Assembly (NCBI RefSeq): GCF_018155095.1
Contig: NZ_NAAI01000001.1
Span: 273,867 to 337,866 of the forward strand
Direction: 5' to 3'
DNA: 64,000 nucleotides
From: Bartonella queenslandensis
GTDB lineage: Bacteria; Pseudomonadota; Alphaproteobacteria; Rhizobiales; Rhizobiaceae
Part shown: positions 42,361 through 51,875 of the stretch, piece by piece
How the letters are laid out: each line of letters begins with the position of its first letter
Numbering within the stretch: position 1 is the stretch's first letter
Notes under the pieces: model-generated
Told to the model about the DNA's origin: nothing
Database searches by the model: none
What the model saw: only the letters and a program-made list of their open reading frames with translations
Translations under genes and position numbers: made by a program

Positions 42361-43017
42361 ATGGTAAAATATCGTTCTTTTTTATTTTTCGGGATAATTT
42401 TTCTCTTCATAACGATTGTACAAAACAGTGTAACAGTTGCTTTAGCGCGCGGTGCCAAACCCGTTGCAACAGTGGATATGGCTGAGCTTCTTCAATCGGG
42501 TAAAGTAAAGGATCGCTTTGAAGGAGAGGCGGATGCTCCAGTCATCATTGTTGAGTATGCTTCGTTGACATGTACGCATTGTGCACATTTTTATAATGAT
42601 ATCCTTCCTCAAATTCGTAAAAAATATATCAAAACAGGAAAAGTGAAAATGATTTTCCGCGATTATGCTTTTGATCCTCGGGCAACAGCTGGTTTTATGT
42701 TAGCACGATGTGCACCAGAAGATCGCTATTTTCCTTTGATAGAAGTTTTATTTCAAAAACAAAATGAGTGGGTTTGGGGAAAAGATGCTCTGACACCGTT
42801 GAAAAAAATTAGCTTAATGGCAGGTTTTACAGATGAAAGTTTCACGGCTTGTCTGAAAAATCAAACCATTTTAGATGAAGTGAATGCATCATTTGAGCGT
42901 GGTAAAGAACTTGGTGTCACAGCAACGCCTACTTTCTTTATCAATGGTGATAAATATGAAGGTGCCATGAAAGTGGAAGACTTTTTTTCTTTAATTGATA
43001 GTTATCTTAAAAACTGA
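42361..43017 (+). CDS. DsbA family periplasmic thiol-disulfide oxidoreductase
   Basis: A 218-residue exported thioredoxin-fold protein. The signal peptide covers about 7-30 (cleavage near ALA). The redox motif CTHC is in YASLTCTHCAHFYND near residue 72, and the cis-Pro loop is VTATPTFFINGD. It belongs to the BdbD/DsbA-like thioredoxin_4 group, able to oxidise exported proteins. It follows the DUF721 gene with an 84-base gap. A perfect inverted repeat just after the stop may be its terminator. Confidence 0.9.
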   Translation: MVKYRSFLFFGIIFLFITIVQNSVTVALARGAKPVATVDMAELLQSGKVKDRFEGEADAPVIIVEYASLTCTHCAHFYNDILPQIRKKYIKTGKVKMIFRDYAFDPRATAGFMLARCAPEDRYFPLIEVLFQKQNEWVWGKDALTPLKKISLMAGFTDESFTACLKNQTILDEVNASFERGKELGVTATPTFFINGDKYEGAMKVEDFFSLIDSYLKN

Positions 43018-43025
43018 ATTTTAAT

Positions 43026-43074
43026 CTTCCAAAAGGTGAATAAGTGAGATCTGTGGTCCTTTCTCTTTTGGAAG
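43026..43074 (+). terminator. possible terminator after the DsbA-like gene
   Basis: CTTCCAAAAG (43026-43035) and CTTTTGGAAG (43065-43074) are exact reverse complements separated by 29 bases, starting nine bases after the stop codon. The tail (CATTGTTATT) is only partly U-rich, and the loop is long, so this is a candidate. Confidence 0.45.
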
Positions 43075-43195
43075 CATTGTTATTATGCATTGATGAAGCG
43101 ATATTTTGTGTTTTGCTGATTTTGAATCAAATTATTGCTTTTAAATGAGCCTAGGTTGAATGATGTTTTGATGCTGATATGGGAGGATTTGTACA

Positions 43196-45862
43196 ATGAA
43201 AAAATGGGTTTATAGTTTTGGAGATGGTAGCGCAGAAGGAAGTGCAAGCGAGCGTAATCTTCTCGGAGGTAAAGGCGCTAATTTGGCAGAAATGAGTAAT
43301 CTTGGTTTGCCTGTACCCCCCGGCTTTACTCTGACAACAGAAGTTTGTAATTTTTATTATGCCCATGACAAATCATATCCAGAAGAGCTACAGGAATCTG
43401 TTAAGAAAGCACTAAGACGCGTTGCTGAACAAACAGGACGTGAATTTGGGAATGAACAAAGACCACTTTTGCTTTCTGTTCGTTCAGGGGCACGAGCTTC
43501 TATGCCAGGGATGATGGATACAGTGCTGAATCTTGGCATGAATGATGAAACTGTAAAAGCAATTGCTTCACAAGCCAATAATGAACGTTTTGCTTATGAT
43601 AGTTATCGGCGTTTTATCCAAATGTATTCTAACGTTGTTTTGGGGTTGGACCATTCGTATTTTGAAGAGATTCTTGATGAAGAAAAAGCACGCAATGGTT
43701 ACACTATTGATACAGAAGTGACAGCAGATGATTGGAAGAATATTATTATTTCTTATAAAGCCTATGTTGAAGAAAAATTAGGAACCCCTTTTCCGCAAGA
43801 TCCTGAACAACAGTTATGGGGAGCGATTGGAGCCGTTTTTTCAAGTTGGATGACAGCACGTGCAGTTACTTATCGCCGTTTACATAGCATTCCTGAAAGT
43901 TGGGGAACGGCAGTTAATGTGCAAGCGATGGTTTTTGGTAACATGGGAGAAGATTCGGCAACAGGTGTTGCTTTTACACGCAATCCGTCGACAGGGAAAA
44001 AAGAACTTTACGGTGAGTTTTTAGTTAATGCGCAAGGGGAAGATGTTGTGGCGGGTATTCGAACGCCTCAAAATATTACAGAAAATGCGCGTATTGTTGC
44101 TGGTTCAAATAAGCTGTCTTTAGAAAAAATTATGCCTGAAGCTTTTTTGAAGTTATGTCAGATCGCGCAGAAACTTGAGCAGCATTATCGGGATATGCAA
44201 GATCTCGAATTTACCATTGAAAAAGGTAAATTATGGATGTTGCAGACTCGTTCAGGAAAACGCACGGCGCGTGCGGCTCTCAAGATGGCAATTGAAATGG
44301 TGGAGGAGGGGTTAATAAGTCGTGAAGAGGCTGTGATGCGGATTGATGCAAAATCACTCGACCAGCTTTTACACCCAACACTTGATCCAAAAGCAGAACG
44401 TTTGGTTATAGGACGTGGTTTACCGGCTTCTCCTGGAGCCGCAACGGGTGAAATTGTTTTTACTTCAGAAGAGGCAGAAACGGCATCGGCAGAAGGGCGC
44501 AAAGTTATTTTGGTCCGTGTAGAAACAAGCCCAGAAGATATTCATGGTATGCATGCTGCTGAAGGAATTTTAACAACGCGTGGCGGTATGACAAGCCACG
44601 CTGCTGTTGTGGCGCGGGGAATGGGAAAGCCATGTATTTCTGGTGCTGGTAGTGTACGGATTGATTATAATACAAATACGCTGCTTGCTTCAGGAGAAAG
44701 TTTTCAAAAAGGCGATATTATCACGATTGATGGTGGAAGTGGAGAAATTTTCAAAGGGAAGGTTGCGATGTTGCAGCCTGAGTTGTGCGGAGACTTTGCA
44801 AAGTTAATGGAATGGGCTGATGGAATGCGACGTATAAGGGTTCGCGCCAATGCTGAGACACCATCTGATGCTCGTATGGGGCGTTCTTTTGGGGCTGAAG
44901 GTATTGGTCTTTGCCGTACAGAGCATATGTTTTTTTCTGGTGAACGCATTGTTGCTATGCGTGAAATGATTTTAAGTCATGATGAAAGTGGACGTCGCAA
45001 AGCGTTAGACAAGCTTTTGCCAATGCAGCGTTCAGATTTTAGCGAATTATTTGAAATTATGTGTGGTTTGCCTGTAACCATTCGCTTGCTTGATCCGCCA
45101 CTCCATGAATTCTTACCAAAAACTGATGCAGAAATTCTTGATGTCGCAAAAGCTATGGGAGTTTCTACTGAAGTGCTTTCTGAACGTGCACAGCAGTTGC
45201 ACGAATTTAATCCTATGCTTGGATTACGAGGATGCCGTTTAGCCATTACTTATCCTGAAATTGCCGAAATGCAAGCGCGAGCAATTTTTGAAGCAGCAGT
45301 AGAAGCTGCTCAAAAGTCTGGATCTCCTGTTATGCTTGAAATTATGGTGCCACTTATTGCACTTAAATCTGAACTCGATTTTGTAAAAGCGCGTATTGAT
45401 CAGGTTGCTGAGGAAGTGATGAAAGAAAAGGGAAGCACTATTCAGTATATGGTTGGGACGATGATTGAGCTTCCAAGAGCAGCGCTTAGAGCCGATGAAA
45501 TTGCTGAAACGGCAGAATTTTTTTCGTTTGGGACAAACGATTTGACACAAACCACTTTTGGAATTTCCCGTGATGATGCTGCTCCTTTTTTGGCAACCTA
45601 TTTTCAAAAAGGTCTTTTAGAGCTCGATCCTTTCGTATCTATTGACCGTGATGGTGTCGGAGAACTGGTTGCCATTGCTGCACAGCGTGGACGCTCAAAG
45701 CGTGCCAAAATCAAATTGGGAATTTGTGGTGAACATGGAGGTGATCCTGTTTCTATTGCTTTATGTGAAGAAAATAACCTAGATTATGTTTCATGTTCTC
45801 CTTTTCGAATCCCAATTGCTCGTTTAGCAGCAGCACAGGCTGCAATAGCCAAAAGGATATAA
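43196..45862 (+). CDS. ppdK: pyruvate, phosphate dikinase
   Basis: Interconverts pyruvate, ATP and phosphate with PEP, AMP and pyrophosphate; in Bartonella, which respires amino acids, it likely supports PEP supply. The 888 residues match. The N-terminal ATP-grasp part starts with GGKGANLAEM and continues with SVRSGARASMPGMMDTVLN. The phosphohistidine site is GGMTSHAAVVARGMGKPCI. The PEP-binding barrel has GLCRTEHMFF, RLLDPPLHEFLP and FGTNDLTQTTFG. Transcribed alone after a 178-base gap. Confidence 0.96.
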   Translation: MKKWVYSFGDGSAEGSASERNLLGGKGANLAEMSNLGLPVPPGFTLTTEVCNFYYAHDKSYPEELQESVKKALRRVAEQTGREFGNEQRPLLLSVRSGARASMPGMMDTVLNLGMNDETVKAIASQANNERFAYDSYRRFIQMYSNVVLGLDHSYFEEILDEEKARNGYTIDTEVTADDWKNIIISYKAYVEEKLGTPFPQDPEQQLWGAIGAVFSSWMTARAVTYRRLHSIPESWGTAVNVQAMVFGNMGEDSATGVAFTRNPSTGKKELYGEFLVNAQGEDVVAGIRTPQNITENARIVAGSNKLSLEKIMPEAFLKLCQIAQKLEQHYRDMQDLEFTIEKGKLWMLQTRSGKRTARAALKMAIEMVEEGLISREEAVMRIDAKSLDQLLHPTLDPKAERLVIGRGLPASPGAATGEIVFTSEEAETASAEGRKVILVRVETSPEDIHGMHAAEGILTTRGGMTSHAAVVARGMGKPCISGAGSVRIDYNTNTLLASGESFQKGDIITIDGGSGEIFKGKVAMLQPELCGDFAKLMEWADGMRRIRVRANAETPSDARMGRSFGAEGIGLCRTEHMFFSGERIVAMREMILSHDESGRRKALDKLLPMQRSDFSELFEIMCGLPVTIRLLDPPLHEFLPKTDAEILDVAKAMGVSTEVLSERAQQLHEFNPMLGLRGCRLAITYPEIAEMQARAIFEAAVEAAQKSGSPVMLEIMVPLIALKSELDFVKARIDQVAEEVMKEKGSTIQYMVGTMIELPRAALRADEIAETAEFFSFGTNDLTQTTFGISRDDAAPFLATYFQKGLLELDPFVSIDRDGVGELVAIAAQRGRSKRAKIKLGICGEHGGDPVSIALCEENNLDYVSCSPFRIPIARLAAAQAAIAKRI

Positions 45863-46860
45863 CAGGTTAACATTTTTTATTGTATCGTTACCATTGAAAT
45901 AAATTTTTATGTACACTCTTTTATTTCCTTCCTTAAAGAAAATAAAAGCACTTTTAAAATGCACTATAATGTATCTCACGCAAGAGAGTGTATTTTTGAG
46001 AGGTTTAGGCGAGAAAATATAAAGCAAGATAAAACAAAGGTGTATTATTAATATACTTTCGGTATTGGCAGGATTATTAATAGAAAGCAGTGTGTTGTTA
46101 TATAGTTAATTCACACGTTTGCTTTTTAACAGGGGGGAATGCCTCATGCAAAACAGAATGCTTAAAATAAATGCATTTGTTTTGCATGTCGTGCTGTTCG
46201 AAAGAGACATCTTATCAGTGGATAATCCATTTCACGTTGATGTTTGTGTAATGGGATTATGTAAAACTCTCTCAAAGTTTATAAACTTCACTATGCACTA
46301 CCAACTTTACGCTTATGTAAGAAAGATTGAAATTATATAATAGATTAATTTATAATGATAATTTTTTATTTCTCATACTGAATGAGAGATTTGAATACCA
46401 TAGGATTTTCTATTTCATCTTCTTTTATAATGAATCAATCAAAACCAATTTTTACATGTTACAAGCAGCGCTATCGTGTGGGAAAAAACGTTCAAAAAAG
46501 AATTAAAATTCTTCTTATGAATGCTTTCAAGTGCTAAGAATTGTCGCAACATTGAAGGTAGGTACAATATATAATGATGCAAGCTTGCTCCTTCACAAGC
46601 GTAAGGATGATAGTACACAGTAGGGCTGCTATGATATTATTTACGAGTATTGTTGCGCAATGGGCTTGAGTACTTTGAGAGATGCTTCTCTAAAAAAAGT
46701 CCCATGAATGGTAAAGTATATTTCGTTTGGGGTGTTTTGTTTTACGTAGAAGGGGGGAGGGCGTGAGCTCAAAAAGACACGTAATAAATGAAAGCATGAC
46801 GCAATAGGTAATCGCCATTATTTATAAAAGAAAGCGCTGCTTTAGATATCTTTGAAAGTC
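45863..46860. other. intergenic with dispersed repeat, no supported gene
   Basis: About 1 kb. A 64-codon frame from the ATG at 46146 has a purine-rich leader (CAGGGGGGAATGCC) but no recognisable product. Repeat copy F lies at 46333-46460. The 46.6-46.8 kb part has no identified content. Confidence 0.5.
46333..46460 (-). repeat. dispersed intergenic repeat, copy F (reverse orientation)
   Basis: On the minus strand it reads TTGATTGATTCATTATAAAA, then CAAATCTCTCATTCAG and AATTATCATTATAAATTAAT. It matches the 3' two thirds of the repeat family. Confidence 0.55.
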
Positions 46861-47520
46861 GTAAAGCTGAATGAAAAGAAAATGGTCAAGATGGGAAGTG
46901 CTTTCTCTCCTTAAAGCTTTATATTTTGTCCAAATTAAGCTCTCATCCTGTTTTAAGAGATTATATAAACAGAGATAGACAATATGTTTACACCCATTTG
47001 GCATACAAAAGCGACAACAGCAGAGAAAGTACGACTTAGTCTTTATCTCAAACATGCAGTTGAATGAGGATTGAAGGTTGATTTATAAGCACAACAAAAG
47101 CATTGGCTTTTTTAGAAAAAACGTCATAAAACACAAAATTTTCCAGTAATGAATTGGAGAAATGTGGCGGCTTTTTATGAAACCCTTTGCGAAACAAAAA
47201 ACATAACACAACTAACTTTTCATCTACTTATTCTTAAAGGTGTTCGTACATATTCTTTGCGTCATATTCACAAAATCAAATTGACAGTAATATATGGATA
47301 ATTTCTGGCTAGAGAATATGAAAAAAGTGTGATGCAACAGCAGAATTTTGTGTCCCTTTATCATCAGAAGCAATAAAAGTTTTAAAACAAGTGCGTTTAC
47401 TTTCTTACAATGATTTCTTTTTTCTGTAACTGGTTGTGATCTCCTTACTAGCAAATTGTATGGTTCAATATGTAATGTGTAAGAAAATCATTCTGATTGA
47501 TTCAATACAAAAAGGCTTAA
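46860..47520 (+). pseudogene. decayed phage-type tyrosine integrase
   Basis: No long frame is open, but the plus strand read across frames gives pieces typical of prophage integrases: TPIWHTKATTAEKVRLSLYL, then KHAVE, RHKTQNFPVMNWRNVAAFYE, TFHLLILKGVRTYSLRHIH (the arm with the catalytic Arg), CDATAEFCVPLSSEAIKVLK and VRLLSYNDFFF. Several stops and frameshifts interrupt it and the C-terminal catalytic Tyr region is not seen. It is a remnant of a lost prophage or island; no adjacent phage genes or tRNA are seen. Confidence 0.75.
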
Positions 47521-47622
47521 GATGAAGGAATATTGTTGTACTTGGGTAGGCATTAAACAAGAAGACGATCAATTATCATGATAAGTCAAGAGATTGTTTT
47601 ATAATGTAGCTATGATTAAGCT

Positions 47623-48465
47623 TCAATTTAATAAACCAATTTCACGCATTTTCATTAAAATTGTGTGGTTAATTTTTCCCGTGACAGGAAGATCAAACAT
47701 TTTTTGAAACTGTTTTAAGGCTTCTATCGTCTTTTGATCTTCTATTCCTGTAATAAGAACTTCCTCATGACCAAAATTATGTAAAGCTTTTTGCACCTGT
47801 AAAATATCTTCAACAGAAAGATTTAAAACAGATTCTTTTGAATTTGTTATATTTTTTGTTGTTGTATTATTTTCTATTTCTATTTCGCTCTGTTTAATTA
47901 ATATCGCAATTTCATCTGTTGTGGGATTGGATAAAATATCGTTTTGTTTTTTTTGAGTAGCTTGTTGTTTCCATAAAGCGATAGCACGACGCATTTTAGG
48001 CCCATCCAATCCATCTAAAGGTCCATCATAAAGTCCTAATTCTGCTAGTTTTTTTTGCTTTTCTATCATACTTTCTGATTGAGGGGAAAAAGGTGAATTT
48101 GTGTGGTGATGACTTGGAGAATGTAGTGAAGTTACACGAGAGAGTTCTTGTGATTTTGTTTCTCTTTTGGATAAATTAGAGCTTTTTCCTATACTTTGAG
48201 TAGAAGAAAACTTCATTTGAGTTAAAATATTTTGATGTGTTGTCTTTTGTGAAAATAAAGCATTAAATGAAATAAATAAAAAACTGATGATAAAAAGAAG
48301 AGAGCCAACAAAAAATAAAGTATTTTTTCGTGTATAAAAATAAAGATTTTTTGCACTCCAAAAAATAAAATAAAAAATTATCAAAAGAAGAGTGATAACA
48401 ATACTATTACGGTATTTACGCTGTTTTACAGTTTTTTTTCGGGACGTCTTTCGCTTTGTTGCCAT
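47623..48465 (-). CDS. membrane-anchored peptidoglycan-binding-domain protein
   Basis: A 280-residue protein. The first about 20 residues are strongly basic (KRKTSRKKTVKQRKYR) and two hydrophobic segments follow (about 22-43 and 50-70). Two PG_binding_1-like repeats follow: one near 130-170 (LAELGLYDGPLDGLDGPKMR, then AIALWKQQ) and one near 215-278 (VQKALHNFGHEEVL, TIEALKQFQKMFDLPVTGKI). The domain arrangement suggests an inner-membrane protein that binds cell wall in the periplasm. No catalytic domain is seen. Rhizobial relatives exist as conserved hypothetical proteins. Confidence 0.8.
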   Translation of the reverse strand: MATKRKTSRKKTVKQRKYRNSIVITLLLIIFYFIFWSAKNLYFYTRKNTLFFVGSLLFIISFLFISFNALFSQKTTHQNILTQMKFSSTQSIGKSSNLSKRETKSQELSRVTSLHSPSHHHTNSPFSPQSESMIEKQKKLAELGLYDGPLDGLDGPKMRRAIALWKQQATQKKQNDILSNPTTDEIAILIKQSEIEIENNTTTKNITNSKESVLNLSVEDILQVQKALHNFGHEEVLITGIEDQKTIEALKQFQKMFDLPVTGKINHTILMKMREIGLLN

Positions 48466-49576
48466 TATTTTTGATTTTCAGTTGCGTTTATTTTTCACAA
48501 AGAACGAATGTAAATTATTTCTTATTTCAAGCTAGAAAGAAGCACATTTATATTATTGCTTTTTCCTTTCAAATTCCTAAAACAAGCTGTTTCATTATAT
48601 CCATTTACAAATTGATAAATCAACAAGATCTCTTATCAAATTCTATTAATCTCATAGTTTACAAATCTTTAATATGTCAAAGAAAACACCGAATGATTAA
48701 AACTCAAGATCATGTTAGTATTTTCAAATGTGCATTATCACATCTAATCATCTAAACAATAATGCTACGTTATTCTCCATTTTTGGCGCATATGTTTGCC
48801 TGTTATTAAAAGTCGAGTTGAGAATGGATTCCTATAACGATAGAATGATGATAGTCATCATCGCTCCTTATAGTTTACATAAAGAGAGTTACTTATCCGT
48901 AAACGGTTTGGGAAGAACGGTTATCTCTTAATGGTATCATATTTTGGCATAAATTTCTTCTATTCATATCCAATAATTTTTATTAAATATCAACTAAATT
49001 GATGTTTATAATGTTATAGAAAAAATCTCGACTTGAGATAGAAGCATAGGAGATGCATCTATTTTTTTAATATTTTTATTAACATATTGATCGTTTTCAT
49101 AAGGTGCCAATAAAAATTTATAGACAATATAAAGTATTATATCGACACGAGAGTCAGAATAACAGAGTTTGACTCTTCTTTAGCATTTTAAACTAAGCTT
49201 AAAATGATGGATTATTATTTAAAATAAGTATGTACACAATATGGAAAAGAAATTGACAATGTTTTTAATCTTTAGCTTATCGCTACACTTTCTTGTGGAA
49301 TAAAAGGCTGCAAATGTGGGGCGTATACCTCTATCCCTTATGAATGACTATGTCTCTTATTTTTTGTATAATCTTGGTGTTAATTCTTTACCAAATCGAC
49401 AATGTATCCGATTTTATATAGCGGCATTGTAGCATATTTATAAAAAAGCCGATGATATAGGTCCAATAAATGAATATTCGATTTTATAAAAAACTCGTTT
49501 TATACATTTTTTATAAAGAAGCAGTGTATAAAATGCTCCTTTTATTGTATTTCCCACTTCGGTACATTAATTGCCC
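48466..49576. other. intergenic, no supported gene
   Basis: About 1.1 kb. Short frames (for example 48728-48931, plus) have no recognisable family or ribosome-binding site. Small inverted repeats are present (GAGTCA/TGACTC near 49150) but none is compelling. The 3' end should carry the promoter of the DUF5330 gene. Confidence 0.45.
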
Positions 49577-49876
49577 ATGATACGTTTTTTAATCAAGTTA
49601 TCATTTTTTTTGTTTTTTGTTTTTGTCATTATTTCATTTTTTGTAGCCAATCCAAGCAGTAACCATTCTTTCAACCAAAAAAATAATGAGGCAATAACCA
49701 GTGATGTGATTATTGCGTTTAAGGAAGCTTTAAATGACTTAGGAACATTTTGTGACCGTAATAGAGAAACCTGCAAAGTAGGAAAGTCCTTTTTAAGTTT
49801 ACTTGGCGAACGTGCATATTACGGAGCAAGAGCTGCTTATGAATATTTAGGGCATATATTAGAAAACAAAAAATAA
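49577..49876 (+). CDS. DUF5330 family small membrane/exported protein
   Basis: A 99-residue protein with an N-terminal hydrophobic segment (about 3-24) and a conserved C-terminal part with the motif FCDRNRETCKVG, where two cysteines may pair, followed by ERAYYGARAAYEYL. This pattern is that of the rhizobial DUF5330 family, unknown function. The ATG at 49577 is chosen over a TTG two codons upstream. In other Rhizobiales the gene lies beside sufE and a mucR gene, as here. Confidence 0.8.
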   Translation: MIRFLIKLSFFLFFVFVIISFFVANPSSNHSFNQKNNEAITSDVIIAFKEALNDLGTFCDRNRETCKVGKSFLSLLGERAYYGARAAYEYLGHILENKK

Positions 49877-49934
49877 TATAAAGATTTCCCCTAATGCTTC
49901 TCACAAAAAGGCAATACAAGAATTCTTACAAAAT

Positions 49935-49974
49935 CATACAATTTTATCTTGAAACATACAATTTTATCTTGAAA
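49935..49974. repeat. tandem duplication of 20 bases
   Basis: CATACAATTTTATCTTGAAA occurs twice in direct succession (49935-49954 and 49955-49974) between the DUF5330 gene and sufE. It is a simple local duplication. Confidence 0.85.
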
Positions 49975-50069
49975 TAAGAATTTTTAATATTCTTCATATT
50001 TATTATGTTAGGAAAATAAATCAATAAATATATTCAACATGATTATTAAAAGGAAACAGGATTAAGATA

Positions 50070-50480
50070 ATGGCGGAAAAAATCGATAATATTATAGAGA
50101 ACTTTTCGCTTTTGGATAATTGGGAAGATCGTTATCGTTATGTCATTGAACTTGGTCATGAATTGCCACCTTTTCCGGAAAGTGCTCGAAACGATAGTCA
50201 CAAAGTTCCCGGCTGTGTCAGCCAAGTGTGGCTTTTATCGTCACGTAATAATTCAGAAGATCCAATATTAACGTTTCAAGGGGATTCCGATGCCCATATT
50301 GTGCGTGGACTCATTTATATTCTTCTTGCTTTTTATTCAGGCAAAAAAGCCTCTGAAATTCGCAACTCTGATGCGCAAGATCTCTTTGAAAAACTTGGTT
50401 TAAATGAGAATCTTACACCACAACGATCCAATGGTTTGAAATCAATGATCAAACGAATTCGTAACGAAAGCTATATATAA
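50070..50480 (+). CDS. sufE: cysteine desulfurase sulfur acceptor SufE
   Basis: Accepts persulfide sulfur from SufS and hands it to SufB in Fe-S assembly. The 136 residues match. Visible are DNWEDRYRYVIELGHELPP, the sulfur-accepting Cys in HKVPGCVSQVWL (about 45-56), and the C-terminal LGLNENLTPQRSNGL block typical of the family. The suf operon itself is elsewhere. The gene lies between the DUF5330 gene and mucR. Confidence 0.94.
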   Translation: MAEKIDNIIENFSLLDNWEDRYRYVIELGHELPPFPESARNDSHKVPGCVSQVWLLSSRNNSEDPILTFQGDSDAHIVRGLIYILLAFYSGKKASEIRNSDAQDLFEKLGLNENLTPQRSNGLKSMIKRIRNESYI

Positions 50481-50588
50481 TTCCCTTTCTAAACATTACG
50501 ACACACAAAAAACTTTACAGAAAATAGCACTCTAACAAGCAGTTCTATATATCAATTCATACAGAAACTATTTTTTCGCAAAATATGA

Positions 50589-51026
50589 TTATTTAACCTT
50601 TTTCCGTTTGCTTTTGCGTCCAAGTCCCATTTCTTTAGCTAAAGCTGATCGTGTTTTTGCATAATTAGGCGCTACCATAGGATAAGAGCTATCTAATTGC
50701 CATTTTTCACGATATTCCTCTGGCAACATTCCATAATGTGTCATGAGATGACGTTTGAGAGATTTAAATTTCTTTCCATCTTCAAGACAAATAAGATAGT
50801 CAGGAAATACTGAACGCTTTGGATTAACAGCAGGCCTTTGTTTTTCAGCTTCGACCTCTGTTAACTCTAGATTCCCCGCCTTACGAAAAGCAGCATGGAC
50901 ATCAGCAATTAAACTTGGCACTTCAGTCGGTCGAATAGAATTATTACTCACGTAGGCAGCAACAATATCAGCAACCAATGTAATAACTAAATTGCTTTCA
51001 GTCTCTAAGACTGCACGATGTTCCAT
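50589..51026 (-). CDS. MucR/Ros family zinc-finger transcriptional regulator
   Basis: A 145-residue regulator of the alphaproteobacterial Ros/MucR family, which binds AT-rich DNA and silences surface-polysaccharide, virulence and symbiosis genes. The zinc finger region is CLEDGKKFKSLKRHLMTHYG (about 83-102); the first Cys position is shifted relative to the classical C2H2 pair, as in many MucR proteins. The N-terminal half (about 8-60) contains the oligomerisation helices. The basic C-terminus is GRKSKRKKVK. An unusually AT-rich, gene-free stretch lies upstream of its start. Confidence 0.9.
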   Translation of the reverse strand: MEHRAVLETESNLVITLVADIVAAYVSNNSIRPTEVPSLIADVHAAFRKAGNLELTEVEAEKQRPAVNPKRSVFPDYLICLEDGKKFKSLKRHLMTHYGMLPEEYREKWQLDSSYPMVAPNYAKTRSALAKEMGLGRKSKRKKVK

Positions 51027-51875
51027 TCTTGTTTCCTTTAATTCAAAATCGAGTAATTTAAAATCGAGACGTAGTGCATATACTCATAAAATCTCATGCA
51101 CATGAGTTTCATATTGTACAAAAATCTTTTTTGTCAATTCAATTATTCTATAAAATTGCCAAAACACAAAAAAATCAAATAAATACCTCTTTTTTGTCAT
51201 AATATACAATAAGAAAAACAAAATTCTACATGCTAAAATATATTTTATATTCTATAACATAACATAACTAACATGTAATATATCACAAATATAAAAAAAT
51301 ATAATATAAAATTTTATTTATTTTTTGAAAAAGTAAAAATAAAATTACGAATTATAAAAATAAAACATGTATAACATTATTTTTGTTTTAAATACTTATA
51401 ATTTATTAAGCATGTTTTATATAAATGTAAAATTTATTTTATGGTTTATAATTATTAAATTTAATAACAAAAAAACATAATATATTATAAACATGACAGT
51501 ATTTCACTATTTATAATATACAACTCTTCATCAAAATGACATAAAATACTTTTTTATTTTTTATTATATAATGTTGATACTTTATATATATTTACTCCTT
51601 GCTATAAAATTATATTATTTATACTGTTTCAAAAAAACAAACTCTTCCCCTCATAACTCATATTGTTTTACTCATCACCTCCATTATAAAAGTGGTATTC
51701 TATCCCTAGAAAACAATAGCTATGACAGCTAATGAATAGAAAGATATTAATGGTAACGATTATCACGACGCTATTTTTGCAAGTGCGTAGAACTTATATT
51801 TTTACACTTGCATTAATAATTGTGATTCTAACATATAAAAAAAGCTATTAACATATTTTTAATATAGGATTGTGT
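51027..51875. other. very AT-rich non-coding region upstream of mucR and oligopeptidase B
   Basis: About 850 bases, among the most AT-rich in the window, with many runs of A and T and no frame or repeat of note. It must carry two divergent promoters. MucR-type proteins prefer such DNA, so it could hold their binding sites; this is inference. Confidence 0.5.

Noticed and set aside
44185..45607. Minus-strand frames of 81-122 codons inside ppdK
   Set aside because: They overlap the clear ppdK gene and have no family features.
48728..48931. 67-codon plus-strand frame
   Set aside because: No homologue recognised, no ribosome-binding site, AT-rich chance frame.
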